Shown here one piece after another: positions 24,072 through 35,126 of a stretch of 64,000 nt of DNA. Position numbers and translations under genes: made by a program. The notes below the pieces were generated by a model. The model saw only the letters and a program-made list of their open reading frames with translations. It searched no databases and was not told where the DNA came from. Positions within the stretch are counted from its first letter, which is position 1. The number at the start of each line of letters is the position of its first letter. The stretch is from Pseudomonadota bacterium. GTDB lineage: Bacteria; Pseudomonadota; Alphaproteobacteria; Rhizobiales; Rhizobiaceae. The stretch covers positions 186,001-250,000 of the forward strand of contig JAEWLS010000002.1 in NCBI GenBank assembly GCA_023457435.1. The letters run 5' to 3'.

Positions 24072-26638
24072 GCGATACCAAAGACGACGATAAGACGTTG
24101 AGCGTCAACGTGAAGAAGACCCTGACGCTGAAGCGTCCCGGCATGGAGCAGGGCACGGTTCGCCAGAGCTTCTCCCACGGGCGCACGAAGAACGTCGTCG
24201 TCGAGACAAAGCGCAAGTTCACGCGGCCCGGTGACCGGCCCGAAGTCGCCGCCGTGTTCAAGCCCCGCGTGCCGGAACCGGCTCCCGTGGTCGCCCCCGT
24301 GGCTCGCGAGCAGGCTCCGCAGCCTCCGCGTCCGGCGCCGCAGCCGGATCGGAGCGGCATGGTGCTGAACCAGCTCTCCTCGGAGGAGATGCAGGCTCGC
24401 CGCCGCGCGCTCGAGGACAACAAGGTGCGCGAGGTCGAGGACCGCAGGCGTGCCCAGGACGACGCGCGTCGTCGCATGGAGGACGATGCGCAGCGGGCTC
24501 GCGAGCGCGCCGAGTCCGCTCGCCGCCAGGCAGAGGAAGAAGCCCGCCTGAAGGCGGAGGCCGAGTCGCGTCGCCGCGCCGAGGAAGAGGCGCGCCGCCG
24601 CGCGCCGGCTGCCGAAGCACAGGTCGCCGACGAGGAAGAAACCCCGGTCCGCCGCCCCGGCACGCCGGTGCTGCGCCGACCCGGCCTGGTCGCGAAGCCG
24701 GATGCGGCTGCACCCAAGGCCGTGAAGACCAAGGGCGAAGACGATCGCCGCCGCGGCAAGCTGACGCTCACCTCCGCCCTTTCGGGCGAGGAGGGCGCGC
24801 GTGCTCGCTCGCTGGCCTCGATGCGTCGCCGCCAGGAGAAGTTCAAGCGCGGCATGGCGCCCGAGCAGCGCGAGAAGATCTCGCGCGAGGTCGTGCTGCC
24901 GGAAACCATCACCATCCAGGAACTGGCCCAGCGCATGACCGAGCGCGCCGTCGATCTGGTCAAGTTCTTCATGAAGCAGGGCCAGATCTTGAAGCCCGGC
25001 GACGTGATCGATGCCGACACGGCGGAACTGGTGGCAGCCGAGTTCGGCCACACCGTCAAGCGCGTTGCCGAATCCGACATCGAGGAAGGGCTGTTCGACA
25101 TCGCCGACAGCGAGGAGTCGCTCAAGTCGCGTCCGCCCGTGGTCACCATCATGGGCCACGTCGACCACGGCAAGACATCACTGCTCGACGCGATCCGCAA
25201 CGCCAACGTGGTCTCGGGCGAGGCCGGCGGCATCACCCAGCACATCGGCGCCTATCAGGTCGAGAAGAACGGCCAGAAGATCACCTTCATCGACACGCCG
25301 GGTCACGCTGCATTCACCGCCATGCGCGCCCGCGGCGCGCAGGCAACCGATATCGCCGTGCTGGTCGTCGCCGCCGACGACAGCGTGATGCCGCAGACCA
25401 TCGAGTCCATCAATCACGCCAAGGCCGCGGGCGTGCCGATCATCGTTGCCATCAATAAGATCGACAAGCCGTCGGCCAACGCCCAGAAGGTGCGCACCGA
25501 ACTGCTGCAGCATGAGGTGTTCGTCGAGTCCATGGGCGGCGAAGTGCTGGACGTCGAAGTCTCGGCGACCAAGGGCACCAATCTGGACAAGCTGCTGGAA
25601 GCCATCCTCCTGCAGGCAGAACTGCTCGACCTCAGGGCCAATCCGGACCGCACCGCCGAAGGCGTCGTCATCGAGGCGAGGCTCGACAAGGGCCGCGGCC
25701 CGGTTGCGACGGTCCTCGTCCAGACCGGAACGCTGGCGACCGGCGACATCGTGGTGGCTGGCTCCGAGTGGGGACGCGTCCGCGCTCTGGTCGACGACAA
25801 GGGTGCGCAGCTCAAATCCGCCCCGCCGGCGATGCCGGTCGAGGTTCTCGGCCTGCAGGGCACTCCTCATGCCGGCGACCGGTTCACCGTAGTCGAGAAC
25901 GAGGCGCGCGCGCGCGAAGTCACCGAATATCGCCAGCGGCTTGCTCGCGAGAAGGCGGTGGCGCGTCATGCCGGCCAGCGTGGCTCGCTCGAGCAGATGA
26001 TGAGCCAGCTTCAGGCCGCCGGCGTGAAAGAGTTCCCGCTCGTCATCAAGGGCGACGTGCAGGGTTCCATCGAGGCGATCGGTGCTGCACTGGACAAGCT
26101 CGGCACCGACGAGGTGCGCGCGCGCATCGTCCATTCCGGCGCAGGTGCGATCACCGAGAGCGACGTTTCGTTGGCGCAGACATCCGGCGCGGCGATCATC
26201 GGCTTCAACGTCCGCGCGAATGCGCAGGCGCGGGCGGCCGCCGAGCAGTCCGGTATCGACATCCGCTACTACTCGATCATCTACAACCTCGTGGACGACG
26301 TGAAGCAGGCTATGTCCGGCATGCTGTCGCCCGAACGTCGCGAGACGTTCATCGGCAACGCCGAGATCCTCGAGATCTTCGACATCACCAAGGTCGGCAA
26401 GATCGCCGGCTGCCGTGTCACCGAAGGCAAGGTCGAGCGGGGCGCTGGCGTCCGTCTGATCCGCGACAATGTCGTGATCCACGAAGGCACGCTGAAGACG
26501 CTGAAGCGTTTCAAGGACGAGGTGACCGAAGTCCCAGGCGGCCAGGAGTGCGGCATGGCGTTCCAGAACTACGAGGACATGCGCGTCGGCGATGTCATCG
26601 AATGCTTCCGCGTCGAGATGGTGACGCGTTCGCTGTAG
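24068..26638 (+). CDS. infB: Translation initiation factor IF-2
   Basis: IF-2 brings fMet-tRNA to the 30S subunit. The product has 856 residues. It carries an N-terminal domain (LTLKRPGMEQGTVRQSF), a long Ala/Arg/Glu-rich linker at about residues 85-215, then the GTPase domain. G1 is GHVDHGKTSLLDA near residue 362, G3 is IDTPGHAAF and G4 is VAINKIDKP. Domains II-IV follow, ending VIECFRVEMVTRSL. ATG 24068 overlaps the ylxR-type stop. The same frame stays open further upstream but only as a shadow of that gene. Confidence 0.96.
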   Translation: MSDTKDDDKTLSVNVKKTLTLKRPGMEQGTVRQSFSHGRTKNVVVETKRKFTRPGDRPEVAAVFKPRVPEPAPVVAPVAREQAPQPPRPAPQPDRSGMVLNQLSSEEMQARRRALEDNKVREVEDRRRAQDDARRRMEDDAQRARERAESARRQAEEEARLKAEAESRRRAEEEARRRAPAAEAQVADEEETPVRRPGTPVLRRPGLVAKPDAAAPKAVKTKGEDDRRRGKLTLTSALSGEEGARARSLASMRRRQEKFKRGMAPEQREKISREVVLPETITIQELAQRMTERAVDLVKFFMKQGQILKPGDVIDADTAELVAAEFGHTVKRVAESDIEEGLFDIADSEESLKSRPPVVTIMGHVDHGKTSLLDAIRNANVVSGEAGGITQHIGAYQVEKNGQKITFIDTPGHAAFTAMRARGAQATDIAVLVVAADDSVMPQTIESINHAKAAGVPIIVAINKIDKPSANAQKVRTELLQHEVFVESMGGEVLDVEVSATKGTNLDKLLEAILLQAELLDLRANPDRTAEGVVIEARLDKGRGPVATVLVQTGTLATGDIVVAGSEWGRVRALVDDKGAQLKSAPPAMPVEVLGLQGTPHAGDRFTVVENEARAREVTEYRQRLAREKAVARHAGQRGSLEQMMSQLQAAGVKEFPLVIKGDVQGSIEAIGAALDKLGTDEVRARIVHSGAGAITESDVSLAQTSGAAIIGFNVRANAQARAAAEQSGIDIRYYSIIYNLVDDVKQAMSGMLSPERRETFIGNAEILEIFDITKVGKIAGCRVTEGKVERGAGVRLIRDNVVIHEGTLKTLKRFKDEVTEVPGGQECGMAFQNYEDMRVGDVIECFRVEMVTRSL

Positions 26639-26738
26639 CCATTGCGAATGGGGTCGCCCGCGTCGGGCGGCCTCTCGCCGATACCAGAAACCATGGGTGC
26701 GCGGTCCCAGTCCGCCGCCCACGAGTTTGGATTTGATC

Positions 26739-27152
26739 ATGTCCCGTTTTACATCCGCTGGCCCGTCCCAGCGTCAGCTTCGCGTCGGCGAGCAGGTGCG
26801 CCATGCGCTCTCCGAGGTCCTGCAACGCGGCGAGGTCCGCGACGATCTCATCGAGACGACGGTCATCTCGGTGAACGAGGTCCGCATGTCTCCGGATCTC
26901 AAGGTCGCGACGGCGTTCGTGTCGCCGCTGGCGGCGACGGACGAAGGCGCGGTCATCGACGCGCTGAACCGCAATGCGCGTTTCATCCGCGGACGCATGT
27001 CGCCACTGCTCCGGCAGATGAAGTACATGCCCGAGTTCCGCTTCCGGCTCGATACGAGCTACGACAACATGGCCAAGATCGACCAGCTTCTGCGTTCGCC
27101 CGAGGTGCAGCGCGACCTCGACGATGACGGCACGAACGAAGAGGGTGCTTGA
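26739..27152 (+). CDS. rbfA: Ribosome-binding factor A
   Basis: This 137-residue KH-like cold-shock factor acts in late 30S assembly. Characteristic text is GPSQRQLRVGEQVRHALSEV near the start, VRMSPDLKVATAFVSPL near residue 55 and FRLDTSYDNMAKIDQLL near residue 108. ATG 26739 follows a modest GAGTTTGGA. It starts 100 bases after infB. The stop TGA overlaps the truB ATG, so the two are coupled. Confidence 0.94.
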   Translation: MSRFTSAGPSQRQLRVGEQVRHALSEVLQRGEVRDDLIETTVISVNEVRMSPDLKVATAFVSPLAATDEGAVIDALNRNARFIRGRMSPLLRQMKYMPEFRFRLDTSYDNMAKIDQLLRSPEVQRDLDDDGTNEEGA

Positions 27153-28105
27153 TGTCGAAGCCGCGCAGGAAGAAGGGCAGGGCCGTCTCGGGCTGGGTGG
27201 TGCTGGACAAGCCAGTCGGAATGGGCTCGACCGACGCCGTCTCGAAGATCAAGTGGTTGTTCCAGGCAGAAAAGGCGGGGCATGCCGGGACACTAGACCC
27301 CCTGGCCTCGGGCATGCTGCCGATAGCGCTTGGCGAGGCGACGAAAACGGTGCCGTATGTCATGGACGGCGCCAAGGTCTATCGCTTCAATGTGTCCTGG
27401 GGCGAGGAACGCTCGACCGACGACCTTGAGGGCGAGGCGACGCGGCATTCCGACCGGCGTCCTGACGAGGCCGAGATCCGGGCCTTGTTGCCGCGTTACA
27501 CTGGTGTGATCATGCAGACGCCTCCGCAGTTCTCGGCGGTCAAAATCGCGGGCGAGAGAGCATATGACCGCGCCCGGGAGGGCGAGACGGTCGACATACC
27601 GGCACGCGAGGTTGAGATCGAACGCCTCGATATCATCGGACATTCGCCGGAGGCCACCGAGTTCGAAATCGAGTGCGGCAAAGGCACCTACGTTCGCAGC
27701 CTGGCGCGTGACATGGGCCGCGATCTAGGTTGTTTCGGCCATATTTCGAGCCTGCGCCGCATCTCCGTCGACCCCTTCGATACTGCGGATCTGCTGACAC
27801 TGGAGCAATTGGAGCAGGTGTGGCCGAAGCCGCCTGGCGAAGGCGAAACGGCGGGGATCGGCGAACGCTATCGAGCGCTGGATTCGCTGCTGCTCGAAAC
27901 CGGCGAAGCTCTCGACTGCCTGCCGAAGGTCGTTGTCAACGACGACGCTGCGCACCGTATTCGGCTCGGCAACCCGGCCATCCTGCGGGGTCGCGATGCG
28001 CCGCTCGACGCGGACGAAGCGTGCGTCTTCGCACGCGGCAAGCTCGTGGCGATAGGCGCTATCGAGGCCGGCATGTTCCACCCGCGGCGCGTCTTTCACG
28101 GCTGA
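27152..28105 (+). CDS. truB: tRNA pseudouridine(55) synthase
   Basis: The 317-residue enzyme forms pseudouridine 55 in the T-loop of tRNAs. The catalytic aspartate lies in AGHAGTLDPLASGMLPIALG near residue 49. GKGTYVRSLARDMG near residue 177 is the second conserved block. ATG 27152 uses the final base of the rbfA stop. In most relatives rpsO follows directly. Here corA and a histidine kinase lie in between. Confidence 0.95.
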   Translation: MSKPRRKKGRAVSGWVVLDKPVGMGSTDAVSKIKWLFQAEKAGHAGTLDPLASGMLPIALGEATKTVPYVMDGAKVYRFNVSWGEERSTDDLEGEATRHSDRRPDEAEIRALLPRYTGVIMQTPPQFSAVKIAGERAYDRAREGETVDIPAREVEIERLDIIGHSPEATEFEIECGKGTYVRSLARDMGRDLGCFGHISSLRRISVDPFDTADLLTLEQLEQVWPKPPGEGETAGIGERYRALDSLLLETGEALDCLPKVVVNDDAAHRIRLGNPAILRGRDAPLDADEACVFARGKLVAIGAIEAGMFHPRRVFHG

Positions 28106-28160
28106 GCTTCCATCCGTGTCGCGCGCCGGTATTATCGGCGTGACAACGGGGAATCGCCAC

Positions 28161-29249
28161 ATGGCAGCGGTAGCACCGACGGCGCGCTCTTCGCGCAGGC
28201 ACGCGAAGCGTTCGCCGGTCGGCGCCCCTCCCGGAACTCTCATAGCCGATCCTGGCGCGCCACAGCCGCGCCTGCGCGCGACAGCGATTTCGCCGAGCGG
28301 TCCCGAACTTTTCACCAGTGTGAGCCTCGCGGACGTCAAGGCTCTCTGCGATTCCTGGCCGTTGGTCTGGCTTGATTGCGTCGGCCTGGGCGACGCTGAC
28401 CTGATCGGCGAGATCGGCGCGATGTTCGGGTTGCACCGTTTGGCGCTGGAGGATGTGGTGAACACGGGGCAGCGGCCAAAAGCCGACTTCTTCGACGACA
28501 ACGTCTTCGTCGTCTTGAAAATGATAGATCCGCGCTTGGAAGGGCCGATGGAGCAGATCTCGCTGTTCTTTGGCGAAGGCTATGTCATCACCTTCCAGGA
28601 AATCGAAGGCGACTGCTTCGATCCGGTTCGCGAGCGCATCCAGACTGGCGGTCGCATCTGGACGCGCGGATCGGATTACCTCGCCTACGCCCTGCTCGAC
28701 TCCATAGTCGACGCGTATTTCCCGCTGCTTGAGGCGCATGGCGACCGGATCGATGCCATTGAAGACGCCATTCTCTCGCAGGATGAAGGGACGCACGCGC
28801 AGGAACTGCATAAGCTACGTCGTGAGATGAGCGTGCTGAAGCGCTGGATGTGGCCGGTCAGGGACGCATTTGCGGCGTTGCTTCGGTCCGACGTGTCCCT
28901 GATCAATCCCGAGACGAAGACATACCTCAACGATACCCATGATCATGCGATCCGGTTGATCGAGATCGTCGAGACGCATCGCGACACCTTGTCCGGACTG
29001 ATCGAGATGAATCTCGCGCTCGCACAGGCGAAGACGACGGAAGTCGTGAACCTGCTCACTATCGTGTCGACGATATTCATTCCTCTGACCTTCCTTGCCG
29101 GAATCTGGGGTATGAATTTCGACCCCGAAGCGTCGCCGTGGAATATGCCGGAACTGGCAAGCCGCTACGGATATCCGCTGTCGCTCGGGATCATGGCGCT
29201 GGTCGCAATCTCGCTGATTGCCTATTTCCGCTGGAAGAAGTGGCTCTAA
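28161..29249 (+). CDS. corA: CorA-type magnesium/divalent cation transporter
   Basis: The 362-residue protein has a long cytoplasmic domain followed by two C-terminal membrane helices. The pore signature GMN is present in FLAGIWGMNFDPEASPWNMP near residue 315, and the last helix is PLSLGIMALVAISLIAYF, followed by the basic tail RWKKWL. This fits CorA pentameric channels for Mg2+. ATG 28161 with GGGGAA upstream was chosen. An in-frame GTG at 28116 would add 15 residues. Confidence 0.9.
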   Translation: MAAVAPTARSSRRHAKRSPVGAPPGTLIADPGAPQPRLRATAISPSGPELFTSVSLADVKALCDSWPLVWLDCVGLGDADLIGEIGAMFGLHRLALEDVVNTGQRPKADFFDDNVFVVLKMIDPRLEGPMEQISLFFGEGYVITFQEIEGDCFDPVRERIQTGGRIWTRGSDYLAYALLDSIVDAYFPLLEAHGDRIDAIEDAILSQDEGTHAQELHKLRREMSVLKRWMWPVRDAFAALLRSDVSLINPETKTYLNDTHDHAIRLIEIVETHRDTLSGLIEMNLALAQAKTTEVVNLLTIVSTIFIPLTFLAGIWGMNFDPEASPWNMPELASRYGYPLSLGIMALVAISLIAYFRWKKWL

Positions 29250-29376
29250 CGCCGCTGCTCAACCGAAGTTTAGGCAAACGCACTGCGAAGCGAAGTCAGC
29301 GCTTGCCTATGCCTTGCCGTGCGGGCGACACATTGCGATGCGAAGATCGGTTAACTGAAGATCCGGATCACCAGAC

Positions 29377-31107
29377 TTGTCGATAGCGGCCAACGAGAAA
29401 GACCTCGGCGGGACCGAGCCGTCCTCTGCGGCATCGGAACCCGCCAGCTCGCCGCTCAAGTCACGGCCCATCCTCTTTTATCTGACGTTGCTGGTCGCGG
29501 TGATCGTGTTGCCCGTGCTGGCGTTCTCGATTCTGCTCCTGGAGCGAAACGCCGTCGCACAGCGCGACACGCTGGAGACCCTTGCAGAAGCGACTGCCGG
29601 TTCGGTTAGCGAGGCGGTCGATCGCGAAGTCCGCGGCATGCTGACAACGTTGCGGGTATTGTCCACCGGCACCTCGCTTGCCGTTGAGGATCTGCCGGCC
29701 TTCCACGCACGCACCCGGCTGGCATTGGGTGACAGCGGACAGCACGTCATCGTCCTGGACGGCGAGCTGAACCAGCTCCTCAACACCCGCGTGGGCTATG
29801 GTGAGATATCCGGCATCACTTCCGATCCGGATACCGCACGCTTCGCACAGGCAAACCGCACGGCAGCGGTGTCGGATGGCTTCATTGGCAAGACGGCCAA
29901 GCGCTGGGTGTTCAACGTTGTCCTGCCGCCCTCCGCATCGGGCCTGGTCGATCGGTACCTCGTGATGACGCAGGATGCGGCGAACCTCACCGCGGCACTG
30001 GCGCAGCAGAACCTCCGCGGCGGCTGGAACGTCTCGCTCGTCGATCGCCACGGGATGGTTTTGGCCTCGTCATTCATGTCTTCGGACAGCGGCAAGCCGT
30101 TTTTTCTCGGCCAGTCACCAAAGTCTGGCGTGACGCGGGGACGTTCCAGCGCCGAAGCCGATGAGATGAACTATATCTCGGTCGTGCAGCGCTCCGAAAT
30201 GACGAACTGGACCGTGGTCCTGTGGGCCCCGCAGGCGGTTGTCGACGGCCCGCTGAGGCGCTCGCTTCTGTCGCTGCTGTTTGGCGGCCTGGCAGCGATC
30301 GCACTCGCCGCCGGCGCCGGTTGGCTGCTCGGCAAGCAGATCGCCGCGCCCGCCGGCCAGCTTGCTGCCGATGCCGCCCGGCTGGGTGCCGGAGAAGAGG
30401 TTCGCGCGGTCGCCTACCCTATCGCCGAGTTTGCCACCATATCAGCTGCGATAGCCGACGCAGGCGCAGCAAGGCGCGCTGCCGAAAACGAGATTCGCTT
30501 CCTGATGCGGGAGGTCGCGCATCGGTCGAAGAACCAGCTTACGGTCGTGGGCTCCATTGCCAAGCAGAGCGGGCGCAACGCGCGAAGTGTCGCCAGCTTC
30601 CAGGACTCTTTCCAGAAGCGTCTTCAGGGCCTAGCCCGGTCTACCGATCTGCTGATTGCAGGCGGCGTCTCGGGCGTGGACATTGGCGAACTCGTGCGAA
30701 CCCAGCTCGAGCCGTTCAAGCCCGAGGATCCGAGTCGGGTCGAGATCGGCGGAGCGGCTTTCCGCCTCGGCAACCAGGCCGCGCAGACGCTCGGCATGGC
30801 ATTGCATGAACTGGCGACGAATGCGGCAAAGTACGGTGCGTTCTCCGTGCCGTCCGGGCGATTGGCGATCAATTGGCGCGTGCGGAGCGGCAGGCTGCAC
30901 CTGGCCTGGCGGGAGACGGTTCCGCGCCTTCGAAAGCGTGTCGAGACACCGGGCTTCGGCACGCAGGTCATCGACCGCATGGTCGGCGGCGCGCTCGATG
31001 CTGAGATCGAACGCACCTTGCACAAGGACGGGCTCGAGTGCCGCTTCTCGATCGAGGTGGGAAAGCTGCGCCAGGACCTTCATGGTTCCGACGAGACGAC
31101 CCCCTGA
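29377..31107 (+). CDS. Membrane-bound HWE-family sensor histidine kinase
   Basis: The 576-residue protein has a first membrane segment near residues 31-50 (FYLTLLVAVIVLPVLAFSIL) and a periplasmic sensor region of about 250 residues. A second membrane helix follows near residues 293-315 (LLSLLFGGLAAIALAAGAGW). The kinase core has the phospho-acceptor block LMREVAHRSKNQLTVVGSIA near residue 379, ALHELATNAAKYGA (N-box) and LHLAWRETV (the W-x-E of the HWE group). Kinases of this type often feed the general stress response through PhyR, but no response regulator is adjacent. The start is uncertain: TTG 29377 has only a weak ribosome-binding site. Confidence 0.85.
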   Translation: MSIAANEKDLGGTEPSSAASEPASSPLKSRPILFYLTLLVAVIVLPVLAFSILLLERNAVAQRDTLETLAEATAGSVSEAVDREVRGMLTTLRVLSTGTSLAVEDLPAFHARTRLALGDSGQHVIVLDGELNQLLNTRVGYGEISGITSDPDTARFAQANRTAAVSDGFIGKTAKRWVFNVVLPPSASGLVDRYLVMTQDAANLTAALAQQNLRGGWNVSLVDRHGMVLASSFMSSDSGKPFFLGQSPKSGVTRGRSSAEADEMNYISVVQRSEMTNWTVVLWAPQAVVDGPLRRSLLSLLFGGLAAIALAAGAGWLLGKQIAAPAGQLAADAARLGAGEEVRAVAYPIAEFATISAAIADAGAARRAAENEIRFLMREVAHRSKNQLTVVGSIAKQSGRNARSVASFQDSFQKRLQGLARSTDLLIAGGVSGVDIGELVRTQLEPFKPEDPSRVEIGGAAFRLGNQAAQTLGMALHELATNAAKYGAFSVPSGRLAINWRVRSGRLHLAWRETVPRLRKRVETPGFGTQVIDRMVGGALDAEIERTLHKDGLECRFSIEVGKLRQDLHGSDETTP

Positions 31108-31164
31108 TCCTATATTGCCACTGGCGCCGACCATCGATTAGGACTATACGCGCGCCAGCAGCGT

Positions 31165-31218
31165 GCCGGCCTTGGGGATTCCAAGGGGACCGGCCGTATT
31201 GCTTTAGCGGCCCCCGCT
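31165..31218 (+). promoter_or_regulatory. Structured rpsO leader (candidate S15 autoregulatory element)
   Basis: GCCGG-CCTTGG (31165-31175) pairs with CCAAGG and CCGGC (31181-31186 and 31190-31194), leaving a GGA bulge and a 5-base loop. A second hairpin, AGCGG/CCGCT, lies at 31206-31218. Both are within 110 bases of the rpsO start. S15 represses its own mRNA through leader structures in many bacteria, including alphaproteobacteria. Function here is inferred. Confidence 0.5.
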
Positions 31219-31272
31219 GGACGACATCCCGGCCGTGGGCATCCTACTCCTCAAATCCGAAAGGACTGTCCG

Positions 31273-31542
31273 ATGTCGATTACCGCTGAGCGGAAGCAGG
31301 AATTGCTCAAGGAACACGCCACCGTCAAGGGCGACACCGGCTCGCCGGAAGTTCAGGTTGCGATCCTCTCCGAGCGCATCAAGAACCTCACCGAGCATTT
31401 CAAGGACCACAAGAAGGACAACCACTCCCGTCGTGGTCTCCTGAAGCTCGTTTCGCAGCGTCGCCGCCTGCTCGACTATCTGAAGTCGAAGGATGACACG
31501 CGCTATCAGGCACTGATCGGCAAGCTCGGTCTGCGTCGCTAA
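31273..31542 (+). CDS. rpsO: 30S ribosomal protein S15
   Basis: This 89-residue primary 16S rRNA-binding protein has the normal bacterial length. It reads MSITAERKQELLKEHATVKG at the start and carries the conserved GSPEVQVAILSERIKNLTEH and KDNHSRRGLLKLVSQRRRLL. AAAGGACTGTCCG precedes ATG 31273. It is followed by a strong intrinsic terminator, so most transcripts should end before pnp. Confidence 0.97.
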   Translation: MSITAERKQELLKEHATVKGDTGSPEVQVAILSERIKNLTEHFKDHKKDNHSRRGLLKLVSQRRRLLDYLKSKDDTRYQALIGKLGLRR

Positions 31543-31551
31543 GAAATTGAA

Positions 31552-31581
31552 CGGCGGGACCCACGCGGTCCCGCCGTCTTT
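31552..31581 (+). terminator. Intrinsic terminator after rpsO
   Basis: CGGCGGGACC (31552-31561) and GGTCCCGCCG (31567-31576) form a perfect 10-bp stem with a 5-base loop, followed by TCTTT. It starts 10 bases after the rpsO stop. Confidence 0.85.
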
Positions 31582-31649
31582 GCATGCGGGTCTGCTTGAC
31601 ATCGGATCCGAGTTTCAGCCGGTTGCATGACAGGTTGAAACATTTGGAC

Positions 31650-31716
31650 GGTCATGGGGCAGGATTGCCGGCCGCCCGGCCCTTACGAGGGGCGGCCTGA
31701 CGTCTTGCCCGTGACC
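31650..31716 (+). promoter_or_regulatory. Long hairpin in the pnp leader (candidate RNase III site)
   Basis: Bases 31650-31665 pair with 31702-31716 (GGTCATGGGGCAGGAT against GTCTTGCCCGTGACC, one bulge and a few wobbles). Inside, 31670-31677 (GGCCGCCC) pair perfectly with 31690-31697 (GGGCGGCC). In E. coli a similar long leader stem is cut by RNase III, which lets PNPase repress its own mRNA. The same role is inferred here. The rest of 31582-31874 shows no gene. Confidence 0.55.
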
Positions 31717-31874
31717 TGTCCCTCGACCGGCGCTGACGCGCGGGTCGCAATAAATCCGGCAGGCCGCATGGCTGCCTGGGCAGAGCCCGGCAAGCTGGTC
31801 CCGGTGAACGAGGCCAGGAAAGCGAAAGACGCCCGCATGGCGCGGGGACGCTTTCCGCATACGAAGGACGTTAC

Positions 31875-34019
<2,145 letters not shown>

Positions 34020-34043
34020 TCGATCAGCCGGGGCAACGGCACG

Positions 34044-34077
34044 CGGGCGCAGCGAAAGCTGCGCCCGTTTTCGTTTT
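34044..34077 (+). terminator. Intrinsic terminator after pnp
   Basis: CGGGCGCAGC (34044-34053) and GCTGCGCCCG (34058-34067) form a perfect 10-bp stem with a GAAA tetraloop, followed by TTTTCGTTTT. It lies 25 bases after the pnp stop. Confidence 0.9.
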
Positions 34078-34103
34078 CACATCCGCTTCTGTATCAGAGC
34101 GTC

Positions 34104-35105
34104 ATGACCATTCTCGCTACGCTTCTGTACCCGTTCGAGACCGACCTCCTGCCTCTGCCGGGGGCAGGAGCACGCGGCATCGTGTGCAACGCGTTGCCGG
34201 GGATGCGCCCGCCTGCCGGGTTCGGCGCCGAACTGCAATACGTCCAGGGCTTCCGTCCAGAATATCTTGCGCTTCAGCGCGAACGACGCTCCGTATCGGC
34301 CGAGCCGACCGGCGAGCAATACGATTTGGCCATGGTCGTCGCGGGACGACATCGTCGGCAAAACGACCTGTGGATTGCCGAGGCACTGGCACGGACGAAG
34401 CCCGGCGGGACCATTCTTGTGGCCGGCACCAAGAACGATGGTATCGTCAGCCTTCGCAAACGTGTTGCCGGCCTTATACCGCTCGACGGTTCGGCGTCGA
34501 AACATCACGGTATCGTATTCTGGATTCGGAAGCCGGCTGACGCGAACGCTGCCGTGGCGGCGCTCACCCCCGCTCCGACGCAGGCGCAGGCTCGCTTCTA
34601 CACCGTCCCGGGTAGCTTCTCCGCCGACGACGTCGACAGGGGCTCGAAGCTCCTTGCCGACAGCCTGCCAGGCGATCTCAAAGGCCGTGTTGCGGACTTT
34701 TGCGCTGGCTGGGGATACATCGCGTGGCGCTTGGGAGATCATGAGAAGATCGACGCGGTCGATCTCTACGAGGCGGATTACGCCGCCCTCGAGGCCGCAA
34801 GACGGAACCTGGACGGTTTGCCCAGGCGTCTGGAGTTCTATTGGCACGACCTTGTCAGCGAACCGGTCACGACGCGGTATGATGCCATCGTCATGAACCC
34901 GCCGTTTCATCGTGGGCGTGCTGCGGAGCCGGGCATCGGCCTTGCAATGATCCGCGCCTCTCACGCCGCGCTTAAGCCGGGCGGCCGGCTGTTCCTGGTG
35001 GCCAACAGCGGCCTTCCTTACGAGGCAGCGCTCGCATCCCTTTTCAAGGACGGCGGACAGATCGTGCGCGAGGCCGGCTTCAAGGTGCTGTGGGCGAAGA
35101 GGTAG
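34104..35105 (+). CDS. RsmC-like class I methyltransferase (16S rRNA m2G1207 type)
   Basis: The 333-residue protein is built as two tandem methyltransferase-like halves. The first is a degenerate half (IAEALARTKPGGTILVAGTK near residue 96). The second is the active half with ADFCAGWGYIAWRLG near residue 196 and the catalytic NPPF motif in IVMNPPFHRGRA near residue 265. This arrangement is that of RsmC, which methylates G1207 of 16S rRNA. RlmG is a related alternative. It follows the pnp terminator and converges on the GGDEF-EAL gene. Confidence 0.82.
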   Translation: MTILATLLYPFETDLLPLPGAGARGIVCNALPGMRPPAGFGAELQYVQGFRPEYLALQRERRSVSAEPTGEQYDLAMVVAGRHRRQNDLWIAEALARTKPGGTILVAGTKNDGIVSLRKRVAGLIPLDGSASKHHGIVFWIRKPADANAAVAALTPAPTQAQARFYTVPGSFSADDVDRGSKLLADSLPGDLKGRVADFCAGWGYIAWRLGDHEKIDAVDLYEADYAALEAARRNLDGLPRRLEFYWHDLVSEPVTTRYDAIVMNPPFHRGRAAEPGIGLAMIRASHAALKPGGRLFLVANSGLPYEAALASLFKDGGQIVREAGFKVLWAKR

Positions 35106-35126
35106 CGAGCAGGCTGGCGCGACGCT

